Below the pieces are notes generated by a model. It saw nothing but the letters and a program-made list of their open reading frames with translations, ran no database searches and had not been told where the DNA came from. A DNA stretch of 14,323 nucleotides from an uncultured Eubacteriales bacterium (GTDB taxonomy: Bacteria > Bacillota > Clostridia > Oscillospirales > Acutalibacteraceae): the NCBI GenBank assembly GCA_934444695.1, contig CAKSDF010000036.1, positions 1 to 14,323 of the forward strand, in the 5' to 3' direction. Position numbers and translations under genes: made by a program. Positions 1-7,160 of the stretch are shown one piece after another (position 1 is the stretch's first letter; every line of letters begins with the position of its first letter).

Positions 1-139
1 GAAATCGGTTATAAGGCTGGCGCCTATGATTGATGAACGCAATGCCGCACGGAAAAAGGGACGAGCGAAACCGTACGGTGTTCGACCGTCCGTTGCTTAA
101 CCGCCGGTTTCTTAACGTCCGAACAGGAGGAGAACTACC
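1..139 (+). other. Left-edge leader, possibly with the tail of an upstream gene
   Basis: No gene can be named here. Two forward frames are open from the left edge. One closes at 31-33 after EIGYKAGAYD. The other closes at 98-100 after 32 codons and ends in a basic stretch. Either could be the 3' end of an upstream gene, and I cannot choose between them. A perfect 10-bp palindrome (ACCGTACGGT) lies at 70-79. The last 15 bases carry the ribosome binding site of the next gene. No clear sigma-A promoter was seen. Confidence 0.25.
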
Positions 140-142
140 CTG
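125..142 (+). promoter_or_regulatory. Shine-Dalgarno sequence that fixes a CTG start
   Basis: AGGAGG at 125-130 is followed 9 nt later by an in-frame CTG at 140. An in-frame TAA at 113-115 rules out starts further upstream. The first in-frame ATG (188) has no comparable Shine-Dalgarno sequence and would remove the N-terminal helix usual in this family. CTG 140 is therefore the best-supported start. Confidence 0.75.
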
Positions 143-910
143 AACGAATTTTTAAGCATTGTCCGCAAGGCAATCGACAAATACGGTATGATCGACGAAG
201 GCGACTGCATTGCGGTGGGAGTGTCGGGAGGTAAGGATTCCCTTTGCCTTTTGGCGGCTCTCGGAGAACTGAAAAGATTTTATCCGAAAAAATTCACCCT
301 GAAAGCAATTATGGTCGACCCCTGCTTTTTCGGAAAGCCCACCGATTATTCCGAAATAATCGAGCTTTGCCGCCGGCTTTACATCGAGCCTATCATAAAA
401 ACTACCGAGCTTTACGATATAATATTTGAGGTAAGAAAAGAGAGCAACCCATGCAGTATGTGTGCCAGAATGAGGCGCGGCATTATCCACGACACCGCAA
501 AGGCCGCAGGCTGCAACAAAATCGCTCTCGGTCACAACACCGACGACGCGGTCGAAACCTTTTTTATGAACCTTCTGCAGGGCGGCAAAATAGGCTGTTT
601 TCAGCCGGTAACATATCTTTCGAGAAAAGATATAACCATGATAAGGCCTCTTATTTACGTCAGCGAGCGGCAGACAGCAAATACGGCAAAAAGACTTCAT
701 CTTCCGGTCATAAAAAGTCCCTGTCCCGCCGACGGAAACACCGCCAGAGAACAGGCAAAGATATTTGCCGAGGATCTTGACAAAACCTACGGTAAGGTCT
801 ACGAAAAGGTTATCGGTGCACTTGAACGCCGCCGCATCGATGGCTGGACCGACGAGGATCCCTCGAAAATCAGGCAAAAAACAAAAAGTTCGAGCGAAAA
901 ACATTCCTAA
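140..910 (+). CDS. ttcA: TtcA-like tRNA thiolation protein (PP-loop ATPase)
   Basis: This is a cytosolic PP-loop ATPase of the TtcA/TilS superfamily, about 256 residues from the CTG start. Known TtcA adenylates C32 of tRNA and replaces the oxygen with sulfur using a [4Fe-4S] cluster. Visible marks are the PP-loop SGGKDS (residues 29-34), the CxxC pair in PCSMCARMRRG (Cys105 and Cys108), GHNTDD (131-136) and a third Cys at 195 in SPCPADGN. The three cysteines match the cluster ligands of Escherichia coli TtcA. TtcA there has PCxxC, whereas this protein has only the first Cys. The length suits the short clostridial TtcA-like branch. The C-terminal tail is basic and Ser-rich. Whether the substrate is really C32 cannot be read from sequence; a different tRNA site is possible. 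The next gene starts 151 bp downstream, so co-transcription is possible but not shown. Confidence 0.85.
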   Translation: MNEFLSIVRKAIDKYGMIDEGDCIAVGVSGGKDSLCLLAALGELKRFYPKKFTLKAIMVDPCFFGKPTDYSEIIELCRRLYIEPIIKTTELYDIIFEVRKESNPCSMCARMRRGIIHDTAKAAGCNKIALGHNTDDAVETFFMNLLQGGKIGCFQPVTYLSRKDITMIRPLIYVSERQTANTAKRLHLPVIKSPCPADGNTAREQAKIFAEDLDKTYGKVYEKVIGALERRRIDGWTDEDPSKIRQKTKSSSEKHS

Positions 911-917
911 AAACAGC

Positions 918-963
918 GGATAGGCGTGTGCGTTCGATTCACCCTTTAATTTAAGACCTATCC
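918..963. repeat. Inverted repeat in the gap between the ttcA-like and FHA-SEDS genes
   Basis: GGATAGG (918-924) pairs perfectly with CCTATCC (957-963) across a 32-nt loop. No T-tract follows, so it is not a typical terminator. A second weak dyad, GGCGG...CCGCC followed by TTTC, lies further downstream at about 975-1010. The 151-bp gap holds no convincing sigma-A promoter. The role is unknown. Confidence 0.3.
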
Positions 964-1061
964 ATCATCTGCACGGCGGACATTGCCTGTCAGGTAAAAA
1001 GGCCGCCTTTCATTCTGCCCGGCGCAGCATTTTAAGCAACCTTAAACGGAGGAAAATATCT

Positions 1062-2771
1062 ATGTCAGATACCTACCGAATATACCTTGAAATATCCCGC
1101 ATAGTCCTTCCCACTTTGGCCATACTCTGCGCCTTTTTATGGTGCAGACTTTACATCGGCTCAAAAAAGAAAAAAACAGTTCTTTGCGAGCTTTCGGCGG
1201 GTCAAAACTCCTTTAACGTATACGCCGCCCAGTCGATAATCGGCCGTTCGAGAAGCTGCGACATTCAGATTCCCGCGCGGACGGTTTCGAGAAAGCACGC
1301 CATGCTTTTTGAGCGGGACAACGGATGGTTTATCTGTCCCCTTGACGGCTCGGTTATTTTAAACGGTCAGGAAATAGACGAGCCTTCCGAGCTTTACGAA
1401 AACGACACGGTGGAAATTGCCGGAACAGTCTTTCGTTTTCTGCGCGCGCCGCTGTCGGTCGAAAAAGATGAGCGGCTTCCTTCGGGCGGGCTTTTGCTGG
1501 TGGTTCTGACCCTTTTCCAGCTTGTTATGTGCGGGCAGATATGCCTGCGGTTTGAGTCCGATCTAAATATGAACATTCCCCTTGCTTTTGGCCTTCTCAT
1601 AGCCACCCAGTGGCTGTATTTTGCCGTCACACGCTTTTTCAAAAGCTTTTCGATCATAGCCGAAAGCGCCGTGCTTTTTCTTTGCACCGTCGGCCTTGCC
1701 ATAACCGCCTGTATCGATCCCGACAGCCTTGTAAAACAGGTAGCCTGCGTATTTATGGGTTTTGTGGGCTTTTTGCTTCTGACCTTGGTTTTGACCCACC
1801 AAAGCTTTGCGCTGACCCTTCGTCCCTATGTGGCCATATTTACCGTGGTCATTCTTTTTGCAACCGCACTTTTCGGCGTTAATATCAACGGTTCGAGAAA
1901 CTGGCTCAACATCGGCGGACTTACCTTTCAGCCCTCGGAATTTGCAAAGGTGGCCTTTGTCTTTTCCGGTTCGGCCGCCCTTTATCCCGCCGACTTAAAG
2001 CTTAAAAGCCGTTTGTTTTTCTTGGGCTTTGCGGGAGCCTGTATGGCTGCTCTTGCAAAAATGGTGGATTTCGGCGCCGTGGCCATATTCTTTGTGGCCA
2101 TGATAGTCATTCTGCTTATGCGCCAAACCGATGTTAAATTTGTTTTGGCCATAATCGCCGCGGCCGTGCTTGCCGCCACACTGCTTATTGCGGTGTTCCC
2201 ACACATTGCCTCCCGTTTTGGCGTATGGGGACACATATGGGAACAGGCAAACGACGCCGGTTATCAGCAAACGCGCACTCTGGTTGCCGCCGCAAGCGGA
2301 GGACTTTTAGGTCTCGGCGGCGGAAACGGTATGCTTTATAACATCATCGCAGCCGACACCGACCTTGTTTACGGTATCGTGTGCGAGGAATGGGGCTGGC
2401 TTATCGCCTTCTGCGTGGCCGCCTGCTTTGTGGGGCTGGGGCTTTACGCCGTAAGACTTGCAAAGGGCTGCCGCTCCCCTTATTTCGCCATTTCGGTCTG
2501 TGCCGCGGCCGCCATAATGGTGTTCCAAACCGCCCTTAATATCTTCGGTTCGTCCGATATTCTCCCCCTCACCGGCGTTACCATAATGTTTGTAAGCCGC
2601 GGCGGAACAAGTCTTGTGGCTGCTTTCCTGCTTATGGCCTTTTTCAAGGGCGCCGAAGTACCGCCCAAAAAGCTGTCGGGAGAGCATCACGATTACGACG
2701 ACAGCGACGACGATCGCCCCATATCCGAATATTCCTCTAAACTTTCAAACAAAGGAGATGAAGCGTTCTGA
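1062..2771 (+). CDS. FHA domain-FtsW/RodA fusion (SEDS peptidoglycan glycosyltransferase)
   Basis: This is a 569-residue membrane protein. A first membrane segment (about 11-33) is followed by KKKK, which places the next part in the cytosol. An FHA domain spans about 45-128, with GRS 61-63, SRKH 76-79 and NG 101-102. A multi-pass SEDS domain spans about 140-530, with SRNWLNIGG (278-286), FQPSEFAK (289-296), a TD motif with Asp433 or nearby before EEWGW (442-446), and SRGGTSL (512-518). SEDS proteins polymerise lipid II into glycan strands. Residues 540-569 form an Asp-rich cytosolic tail. The start is ATG with GGAGG about 10 nt upstream. The stop overlaps the CTG start of the PBP gene, so this is the cognate SEDS-PBP pair. 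FHA domains bind phosphothreonine, so control by a PrkC/PknB-type kinase is inferred. The FHA loop between strands looks shortened and lacks the usual STNG asparagine. Whether it serves elongation, division or sporulation is not decidable here. Confidence 0.9.
   Translation: MSDTYRIYLEISRIVLPTLAILCAFLWCRLYIGSKKKKTVLCELSAGQNSFNVYAAQSIIGRSRSCDIQIPARTVSRKHAMLFERDNGWFICPLDGSVILNGQEIDEPSELYENDTVEIAGTVFRFLRAPLSVEKDERLPSGGLLLVVLTLFQLVMCGQICLRFESDLNMNIPLAFGLLIATQWLYFAVTRFFKSFSIIAESAVLFLCTVGLAITACIDPDSLVKQVACVFMGFVGFLLLTLVLTHQSFALTLRPYVAIFTVVILFATALFGVNINGSRNWLNIGGLTFQPSEFAKVAFVFSGSAALYPADLKLKSRLFFLGFAGACMAALAKMVDFGAVAIFFVAMIVILLMRQTDVKFVLAIIAAAVLAATLLIAVFPHIASRFGVWGHIWEQANDAGYQQTRTLVAAASGGLLGLGGGNGMLYNIIAADTDLVYGIVCEEWGWLIAFCVAACFVGLGLYAVRLAKGCRSPYFAISVCAAAAIMVFQTALNIFGSSDILPLTGVTIMFVSRGGTSLVAAFLLMAFFKGAEVPPKKLSGEHHDYDDSDDDRPISEYSSKLSNKGDEAF
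2753..2770 (+). promoter_or_regulatory. Shine-Dalgarno sequence and CTG start overlapping the previous stop
   Basis: AGGAGA (2753-2758) lies 9 nt before CTG (2768-2770), which shares bases with the upstream TGA (2769-2771). An in-frame TGA at 2759-2761 leaves almost no room for another start. The next start-like codon in frame (GTG 2957) would delete the membrane anchor and the conserved GDITDRSG segment. A CTG start with stop-start coupling is therefore well supported. Confidence 0.75.
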
Positions 2772-4123
2772 AACAGGTAATTACCCGCTCGTTTACGGTT
2801 ATTGTCATAACGGTCCTTTTTGTTACCGGAATATTCTTTTATTACGGCCGTCTTTTCATAAACGGCGGAAAATGGGCCACCCACCCTTCAAACAGCCACC
2901 TCTATTCCGACGGCCGCCTGCTCAGAGCCGGCGATATAACCGACCGCAGCGGCATAGTGCTTGCCAGCACCAGAGACGGCCAGCGGCATTTTAACGAAAA
3001 TTATTACACAAGGGTTGCTACCGCCCACACCGTCGGCGATCTCGAAGGATTTGTTTCAACCGGCATACATTCGGCATTTTTGCCCGAGCTTACCGGCTAC
3101 GACGTCATAAACGGGACATATAACGAAAGCGGAAAAGGCAACGACATCACTCTTACCATCGATTCCGACCTTTGCGTAACCGCCCTTCGAAGTCTCGGAA
3201 ACCGCGCAGGTGCGGTGGGAGTGTGCAACTACAAAACCGGTGAAATAATTTGTATGGTAAGCTCCTACACCTTCGATCCCGAGGAAAAATCCACATTGGA
3301 CGAGCAAAAGGAAGGCGTATACGTCAACCGTCTGCTTTCGGGACAATACACCCCCGGCTCGGTTTTCAAGCTTGTAACCTGCCTTTCGGCGCTCGAGAAT
3401 TTCTCCGATTTTTCTCAGCGGAAATACACCTGCCAAAGGGGCGTTACCCTGTCGAACGAATGGCTGAGCTGTCTTTCGAATCACGGGACCCTCGGCATAA
3501 AGGACGGTCTTGCTCAGTCCTGCAATGCCGTGTTTTCCCAGGTTGCTCTTGATGTAGGCAAAACCGCTCTCACAAACACCGCAAACGAAATCGGCTTTAA
3601 CAAAACCCTTTATATGGACGGAATAAAATGCGCCGAAAGTAAATTCGACGTTTCCTCGGCCGGAGACATTGATCTCGGCTGGGCGGGAATCGGCCAGTAT
3701 AACGACATTGCAAATCCCTATCAGTATATGAGATTTATGGCGGCCGTTGCAAACGGCGGGGTCAGCGTTTCTCCCCACGTCGTCAAATCCATAACTTCCC
3801 CCGACGGCACAGAAATAAGGGGCGAAAGCTCCTCCGAGCAGCGTCTTATAAGCGCCGACAGCGCCAAGGTTCTTAAAGAATATATGCGCAACAACGTTAA
3901 AACTACCTACGGAGATTCTTCTTTCCCGGGGCTTGAGCTCTGCGCCAAGACCGGCACGGCAGAGGTGGGTGAAAATGCCACTCCCCATTCCTGGTTTGTA
4001 GGTTTTTCCGATCTGCCCGAAAAACCGTATGCCTTCGTGGTAGTGGCCGAAAACGCAGGATCGGGACTGGGCGTTGCGTCAAGCATAGCATCGAGGGTGC
4101 TGCGTGCGGCAGGCAGCGTTTGA
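2768..4123 (+). CDS. Class B penicillin-binding protein (transpeptidase)
   Basis: This is a 451-residue membrane-anchored D,D-transpeptidase that cross-links peptidoglycan outside the membrane. A single N-terminal membrane segment (about 5-28) is followed by LRAGDITDRSGIVLAST, typical of class B PBPs. The three active-site motifs are intact: SVFK at 198-201 (catalytic Ser198), SCN at 251-253 and KTGT at 394-397. There is no PASTA domain and the pedestal domain is short, so the overall shape resembles the PbpA/PBP2 type of actinobacteria and clostridia, not PBP2x. It overlaps the FHA-SEDS gene by 4 nt, and the two products probably form one glycosyltransferase-transpeptidase complex. Apart from the CTG start, nothing looks broken. 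No clear terminator follows. Confidence 0.9.
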   Translation: MKQVITRSFTVIVITVLFVTGIFFYYGRLFINGGKWATHPSNSHLYSDGRLLRAGDITDRSGIVLASTRDGQRHFNENYYTRVATAHTVGDLEGFVSTGIHSAFLPELTGYDVINGTYNESGKGNDITLTIDSDLCVTALRSLGNRAGAVGVCNYKTGEIICMVSSYTFDPEEKSTLDEQKEGVYVNRLLSGQYTPGSVFKLVTCLSALENFSDFSQRKYTCQRGVTLSNEWLSCLSNHGTLGIKDGLAQSCNAVFSQVALDVGKTALTNTANEIGFNKTLYMDGIKCAESKFDVSSAGDIDLGWAGIGQYNDIANPYQYMRFMAAVANGGVSVSPHVVKSITSPDGTEIRGESSSEQRLISADSAKVLKEYMRNNVKTTYGDSSFPGLELCAKTGTAEVGENATPHSWFVGFSDLPEKPYAFVVVAENAGSGLGVASSIASRVLRAAGSV

Positions 4124-4226
4124 TTTAAAAACGGCTTTATTTTTAAAAGCGGTTTCAATTAAAGCGTCATAATATAAAGCATCATAGATTTTTTCGTCGG
4201 GCCTTCGACCGACTTTGCGGTTCTCG

Positions 4227-4314
4227 GCACCGGCATATAGACGTTATAGTACTGTCATTTAAGTGGGTCCGCACCGGCATTTGGACATCATAGTGCTGTC
4301 GATTAAAGGCCTCT
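4227..4314. repeat. Two imperfect 44-bp tandem units upstream of rpmE
   Basis: Unit 1 (4227-4270) and unit 2 (4271-4314) both begin GCACCGGCAT and match at about 32 of 44 positions by eye. Both contain the submotif ATAG(T)(A/G)CTGTC..TTAA, which recurs at 4401-4420 around the expected rpmE transcription start. No open reading frame in this 317-bp gap (4124-4440) looks real. The units may be decayed duplications of the promoter region, or binding sites. Confidence 0.5.
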
Positions 4315-4331
4315 GCGCCTGCCTTTAATCG
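4300..4331. repeat. Perfect 11-bp hairpin upstream of rpmE
   Basis: CGATTAAAGGC (4300-4310) and GCCTTTAATCG (4321-4331) pair perfectly around a 10-nt loop. Neither strand has a T-tract directly after the hairpin, so it is not a standard terminator. It could be a weak 3' end for the PBP transcript, part of an RNA leader if rpmE has an upstream start site, or an operator. Confidence 0.5.
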
Positions 4332-4370
4332 GCTTTCTAATAAAAAAATAAAAAAACTTGAAAAAAAGAC

Positions 4371-4399
4371 TTGCAATTTCCCGCCGACTGTGATAGTAT
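4371..4399 (+). promoter_or_regulatory. Predicted sigma-A promoter of rpmE
   Basis: TTGCAA (4371-4376), a 17-bp spacer and TAGTAT (4394-4399), preceded by TGA, form an extended -10. An alternative -10, TATGAT, overlaps it at 4397-4402. An A-rich tract lies just upstream. Transcription would start near 4406, giving a leader of only about 35 nt. Confidence 0.55.
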
Positions 4400-4440
4400 G
4401 ATAGCACTGTTTATTTGAAGTAGAGAAAGAGGTGACTGGT

Positions 4441-4644
4441 TTGAAGGAAGGAATACATCCCGCTTATGAGGAGACCACCATCAAGTGTGCCTGCGGTAAC
4501 GAGATCAAAACTCGTTCCACTAAGAAGGACATCCGTGTTGATATTTGCTCAAACTGCCATCCGTTCTTTACCGGAAGACAGAAGCTGGTCGACACCGGCG
4601 GACGCGTTGAGCGCTTCAACAAACGTTTCAACATCTCCAAGTAA
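4441..4644 (+). CDS. rpmE: Ribosomal protein bL31 (zinc-binding form)
   Basis: This is a 67-residue component of the large ribosomal subunit that bridges to the small subunit. The sequence matches bL31 along its length: KEGIHPAYEE near the start, CxC (in KCACGN), CxxC (in CSNCHPFFTG) and the end GGRVERFNKRFNISK. The four cysteines mark the zinc-binding class, as opposed to the cysteine-free, zinc-independent paralogues. The start is TTG at 4441, preceded by AGAGGTGA at the right spacing, and gives the usual MKEGIHP N-terminus. A GTG nine bases upstream is in frame but too close to that site. The gene has its own promoter and terminator, so it is monocistronic. Confidence 0.95.
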   Translation: MKEGIHPAYEETTIKCACGNEIKTRSTKKDIRVDICSNCHPFFTGRQKLVDTGGRVERFNKRFNISK

Positions 4645-4654
4645 CAAACGAAAC

Positions 4655-4695
4655 AGACCGTTCTTTCGGATTTTCCAAGAGAACGGTCTTTTTTT
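4655..4695 (+). terminator. Rho-independent terminator of rpmE
   Basis: AGACCGTTCT (4655-4664) and AGAACGGTCT (4680-4689) form a perfect 10-bp stem that runs straight into seven T residues. It lies 10 nt after the rpmE stop. Confidence 0.93.
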
Positions 4696-4849
4696 ACCCA
4701 TCGTTATCTCCCCCCGTTTGCAGGACTCTGTTATGATGACATCGGACGGTTCCTTGACGTTATGTTCCAACGTGATACTCTGATAAAATCCGTTGCTGCA
4801 AGCCGTCCGGTCATCGGCTGTTTTCCAATCTTTTTTCAAAGGTGATTTT

Positions 4850-5470
4850 GTGAAAGAATTCTTTTTGACCCCTCAAAAAACCGCTTTCGGAGAAATAACC
4901 GAAAAGCGCTCGAAATTCATCGCCGAAATACGCCCCGTTTGTGACGAGCAGGAAGCGGCAGCCTTCATTGAAGAGGTGCGCTCAAAACACCGCGACGCCC
5001 GCCACACGGTTTTCTCCTACCTGCTGATCGACGGTAAAAAGCGCTATTCCGACGACGGCGAGCCTTCGGGAACGGCGGGAGCTCCCATAACCGAGATTTT
5101 GGAGAAAAAGGATTATTGCAACTGCGCCCTCACCGTAACAAGATATTTCGGCGGTATTCTGCTTGGAACGGGAGGCCTTTTGAGAGCCTATTCCGCAGCG
5201 GCAGCAAACGCGATAGAACAATGCAACCCCGTTAAAATGACACTTAAAAACAGATTTTTCCTATGCTGCGAATACACCTTTTACAACCGTGTTCCAAGCA
5301 TTTTATCAAAATACGGCGGAAAAATTCTTGATTCCGATTTTTCAAACACCGTTTCCCTGTCGGTCTCGCTTCCGCCCGAGAATTCCAAAAGTTTTTCCGA
5401 CCTGATATTTGAACTTTCGGGAGGAAAGATCATCGCAAATCCGCTTGATCCCTTGTATGAGAAGGAATAG
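4850..5470 (+). CDS. yigZ: YigZ/IMPACT family protein
   Basis: This is a 206-residue cytosolic protein of the UPF0029/IMPACT family. The first domain (about 10-120) holds the family signatures KRSKFIAEI, HRDARHTVFSYL, YSDDGEPSGTAGAP and TRYFGGILLGTGGLLRAYS. The C-terminal part (about 135-200) corresponds to the DUF1949-like ferredoxin-type domain of bacterial YigZ. Eukaryotic IMPACT regulates the kinase GCN2. The bacterial role is not settled; a nucleic-acid or translation-linked function is suspected, and some members have been annotated as peptidases without strong support. The start is GTG at 4850 with AAAGGTGA just upstream. The reading frame extends further upstream, but those residues do not belong to the family. 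No good promoter was found in 4696-4849, although a TTGACG and a TAAAAT occur there at poor spacing. Confidence 0.9.
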   Translation: MKEFFLTPQKTAFGEITEKRSKFIAEIRPVCDEQEAAAFIEEVRSKHRDARHTVFSYLLIDGKKRYSDDGEPSGTAGAPITEILEKKDYCNCALTVTRYFGGILLGTGGLLRAYSAAAANAIEQCNPVKMTLKNRFFLCCEYTFYNRVPSILSKYGGKILDSDFSNTVSLSVSLPPENSKSFSDLIFELSGGKIIANPLDPLYEKE

Positions 5471-5521
5471 TTAACAAGTTATCATCCGATTTTTTACAAG
5501 TGTCTTTTATCACATTTTTGG

Positions 5522-5543
5522 TAGATTTGTCATTATAAATCTA
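5522..5543. repeat. Inverted repeat just upstream of the first dockerin promoter
   Basis: TAGATTT (5522-5528) and AAATCTA (5537-5543) form a perfect 7-bp dyad with an 8-nt centre, ending 9 bp before the -35 box. The position suits a regulator site, but AT-rich dyads arise easily by chance. Confidence 0.35.
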
Positions 5544-5552
5544 TATTTTATC

Positions 5553-5581
5553 TTGACATATTTTCATTTATGTTGTATCAT
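5553..5581 (+). promoter_or_regulatory. Near-consensus sigma-A promoter of the first dockerin gene
   Basis: TTGACA (5553-5558), a 17-bp spacer and TATCAT (5576-5581). The ribosome binding site AGGAGG (5596-5601) follows, so the leader is about 25 nt. The upstream region is strongly AT-rich, as in an UP element. Confidence 0.8.
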
Positions 5582-5611
5582 TTTTATAACATTAAAGGAG
5601 GATAAAATCCA

Positions 5612-6847
5612 ATGAAAAAACTTATTTCCGTACTTATTGCGGCAGCGGTTATTTTAACCGCACTGGTGGTACCGGTTTCTGCTGCTTCAAACATTGAGTA
5701 TCCCGACGACTTCCAGCTCACCGGATTTGATAACGATGTCGGCGACGGCGCCAACGATCAGTGGGGAACCCTCTCGGGCGGCGACAACGGCAAATACGAC
5801 AACGGCACAAATATGTTTACCGAAGGTAAAAAATCTGCCGGTATCTACATTTCTTTCAGAGATCACCTTTCCTTCTTCCACAATTTCGTGTGGGACGAGG
5901 ACGGCGCTCTTATTAAAGCTGAGCCTACCCAGAATATCAACAAGGAAGGCCTCGACATTGTCGGTAACGGCTACAAATATGTTGAATTCGATGTTGCTTC
6001 AAAATATGATGTGGTGGCCGGTGCCTTTACCTTCTGCTTCTGCGGAAGTACCGATGCTTGGCACGGATGGGACCTGACACGCAACAATGCCGAGTTTAAA
6101 GCCGGCACATGGTATCACGTGGCAATGAAAATCGAGGACTTTGTCTTCCAGCCCGACACCTTCTCCCCCAACCCCGATGTTCCCGATCCCAGCAGCTCTT
6201 ATCAGCATTCTCAGTACGGTCTTTCCTGTGCGCAGCGTATGCGTCTTGAAATAAACTATGCTAAGGATCTTGACGGCAACGTTCCCGAGGAGCTTTATTT
6301 CAACATTGACGATCTCAGAATCGTAAAATACGATCAGCCCCTTAAGGCTGACACCATGGTTTACGAGCGTCCCACCTTTGTTTACGACAAAAACGATGAA
6401 TCCACCCTTGTTGAGTACAACGGCACCGGCAATACCCTCGTTCTTCCCGAGCAGATTGCCAACATTTCCGACAATGTTTTCACCGGGAAGACCGATCTTT
6501 TAAAGGTTGAAGCCCGCAACGCCACCAAAATTGCCTCTATCGGCGACAACAACTTTGACAGCCTTGAAAACGTTGTTGTTTACGGTTTCGGCGGAACCTA
6601 CCTTGAAACCTATTGCAACGAAAACGGCGTAACCTTTGTGGACTACAACGACCGCATCGGTGATCTGGACGGTTCCACAGACATTGAAGCCACCGACGCT
6701 CTCTGGGCCCTTCAGGCATTCGTTGGATCGAGAAATCTCGACGATGCTCAGACCACCCGCGCAGATGTGGATAAGGACGGCGAAATTACCACTTCCGATG
6801 CTCTCAAAATTCTTCAGTATTCGGTCGGTCTGATAATCAACTTCTGA
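5612..6847 (+). CDS. Secreted dockerin protein A with an unrecognised beta-rich module
   Basis: This is a 411-residue secreted protein. A Sec signal peptide covers about 1-25 (cleavage near VSAAS). Residues about 28-245 form a module I cannot assign. It contains FFHNFVWDED, GNGYKYVEFDVAS, AWHGW, TWYHVAMKIEDF and a closing YFNIDDLRIV, the general look of a carbohydrate-binding beta-sandwich. No catalytic residues were recognised. Residues about 265-345 resemble a short BspA/LRR_5-type stretch (LVLPEQIANISDNVF, then TYLETYCNENGVTFVDY). Residues 349-409 are a type I dockerin with two calcium loops (DLDGSTDIEATD and DVDKDGEITTSD). Dockerins attach secreted proteins to cohesins on scaffoldins. In loop 1 the usual GDG or GSG has become GST. 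The start is ATG after AGGAGG. The neighbouring paralogue is similar along its whole length. There is no surface anchor motif. A binding or structural role is likely, but the ligand is unknown. Confidence 0.85.
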   Translation: MKKLISVLIAAAVILTALVVPVSAASNIEYPDDFQLTGFDNDVGDGANDQWGTLSGGDNGKYDNGTNMFTEGKKSAGIYISFRDHLSFFHNFVWDEDGALIKAEPTQNINKEGLDIVGNGYKYVEFDVASKYDVVAGAFTFCFCGSTDAWHGWDLTRNNAEFKAGTWYHVAMKIEDFVFQPDTFSPNPDVPDPSSSYQHSQYGLSCAQRMRLEINYAKDLDGNVPEELYFNIDDLRIVKYDQPLKADTMVYERPTFVYDKNDESTLVEYNGTGNTLVLPEQIANISDNVFTGKTDLLKVEARNATKIASIGDNNFDSLENVVVYGFGGTYLETYCNENGVTFVDYNDRIGDLDGSTDIEATDALWALQAFVGSRNLDDAQTTRADVDKDGEITTSDALKILQYSVGLIINF

Positions 6848-6936
6848 TTATTTTAATGTCTGCCGGACACCGTTTAATCCCTGTTTACACATCAAAGCAA
6901 AACGGCAGCCGACACACCCGTAAAAAACAATACTTT

Positions 6937-6976
6937 CCCGCCCCGATGAGCAGTTGTCTTGTCGGAGCGGGTTTTT
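6937..6976 (+). terminator. Rho-independent terminator of dockerin gene A
   Basis: CCCGCCCCGA (6937-6946) pairs with TCGGAGCGGG (6962-6971) with one mismatch, followed by five T residues. It lies about 90 nt past the stop. An extra dyad, CCGTTT (6870-6875) with AAACGG (6900-6905), lies between. The rest of the 382-bp gap 6848-7229 is AT-rich and non-coding. It includes a 10-bp palindrome CTTACGTAAG (7005-7014), a dyad TCAAAT...ATTTGA (7100-7123) and the next promoter. Confidence 0.85.
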
Positions 6977-7160
6977 ATATACTGATTAAAATCTCATTTT
7001 CGTCCTTACGTAAGATCAAACTCTTTTCATAATTTTTTCTCCGCATACAGCATTAATTTTTTCATCACAATGGTATTTGTTTTCAAATTTTCTTTCATTT
7101 CAAATTGTTAAATAATGATTTGATATACCGCGTTTTTTTGTGCATTTTAGCGTTTTTCTC

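Noticed and set aside
152..904. Minus-strand open frame (250 codons) opposite the ttcA-like gene
   Set aside because: It is fully antisense to a gene with clear PP-loop and cysteine motifs and has no ribosome binding site.
925..950. GTTCGATTC resembling a tRNA T-loop
   Set aside because: The flanking bases do not form a T-stem and no acceptor or anticodon arms can be found around it.
2614..2994. Plus-strand frame with an ATG at 2758 near the SEDS-PBP junction
   Set aside because: The frame gives a basic, low-quality product and is out of frame with both real genes; the ATG lies within the ribosome binding region of the PBP.
3056..3988. Minus-strand open frame (310 codons) inside the PBP gene
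   Set aside because: The PBP on the plus strand has all three active-site motifs; the antisense product is Cys-, Gly- and aromatic-rich without recognisable domains.
4227..4331. Possible CRISPR or mobile-element ends upstream of rpmE
   Set aside because: Only two 44-bp units with about a quarter of positions differing, no spacers, no terminal inverted repeats and no target duplication.
4182..4376. Small minus-strand frame upstream of rpmE
   Set aside because: It lies across the hairpin and imperfect repeats, lacks a ribosome binding site and shows no protein-like composition.
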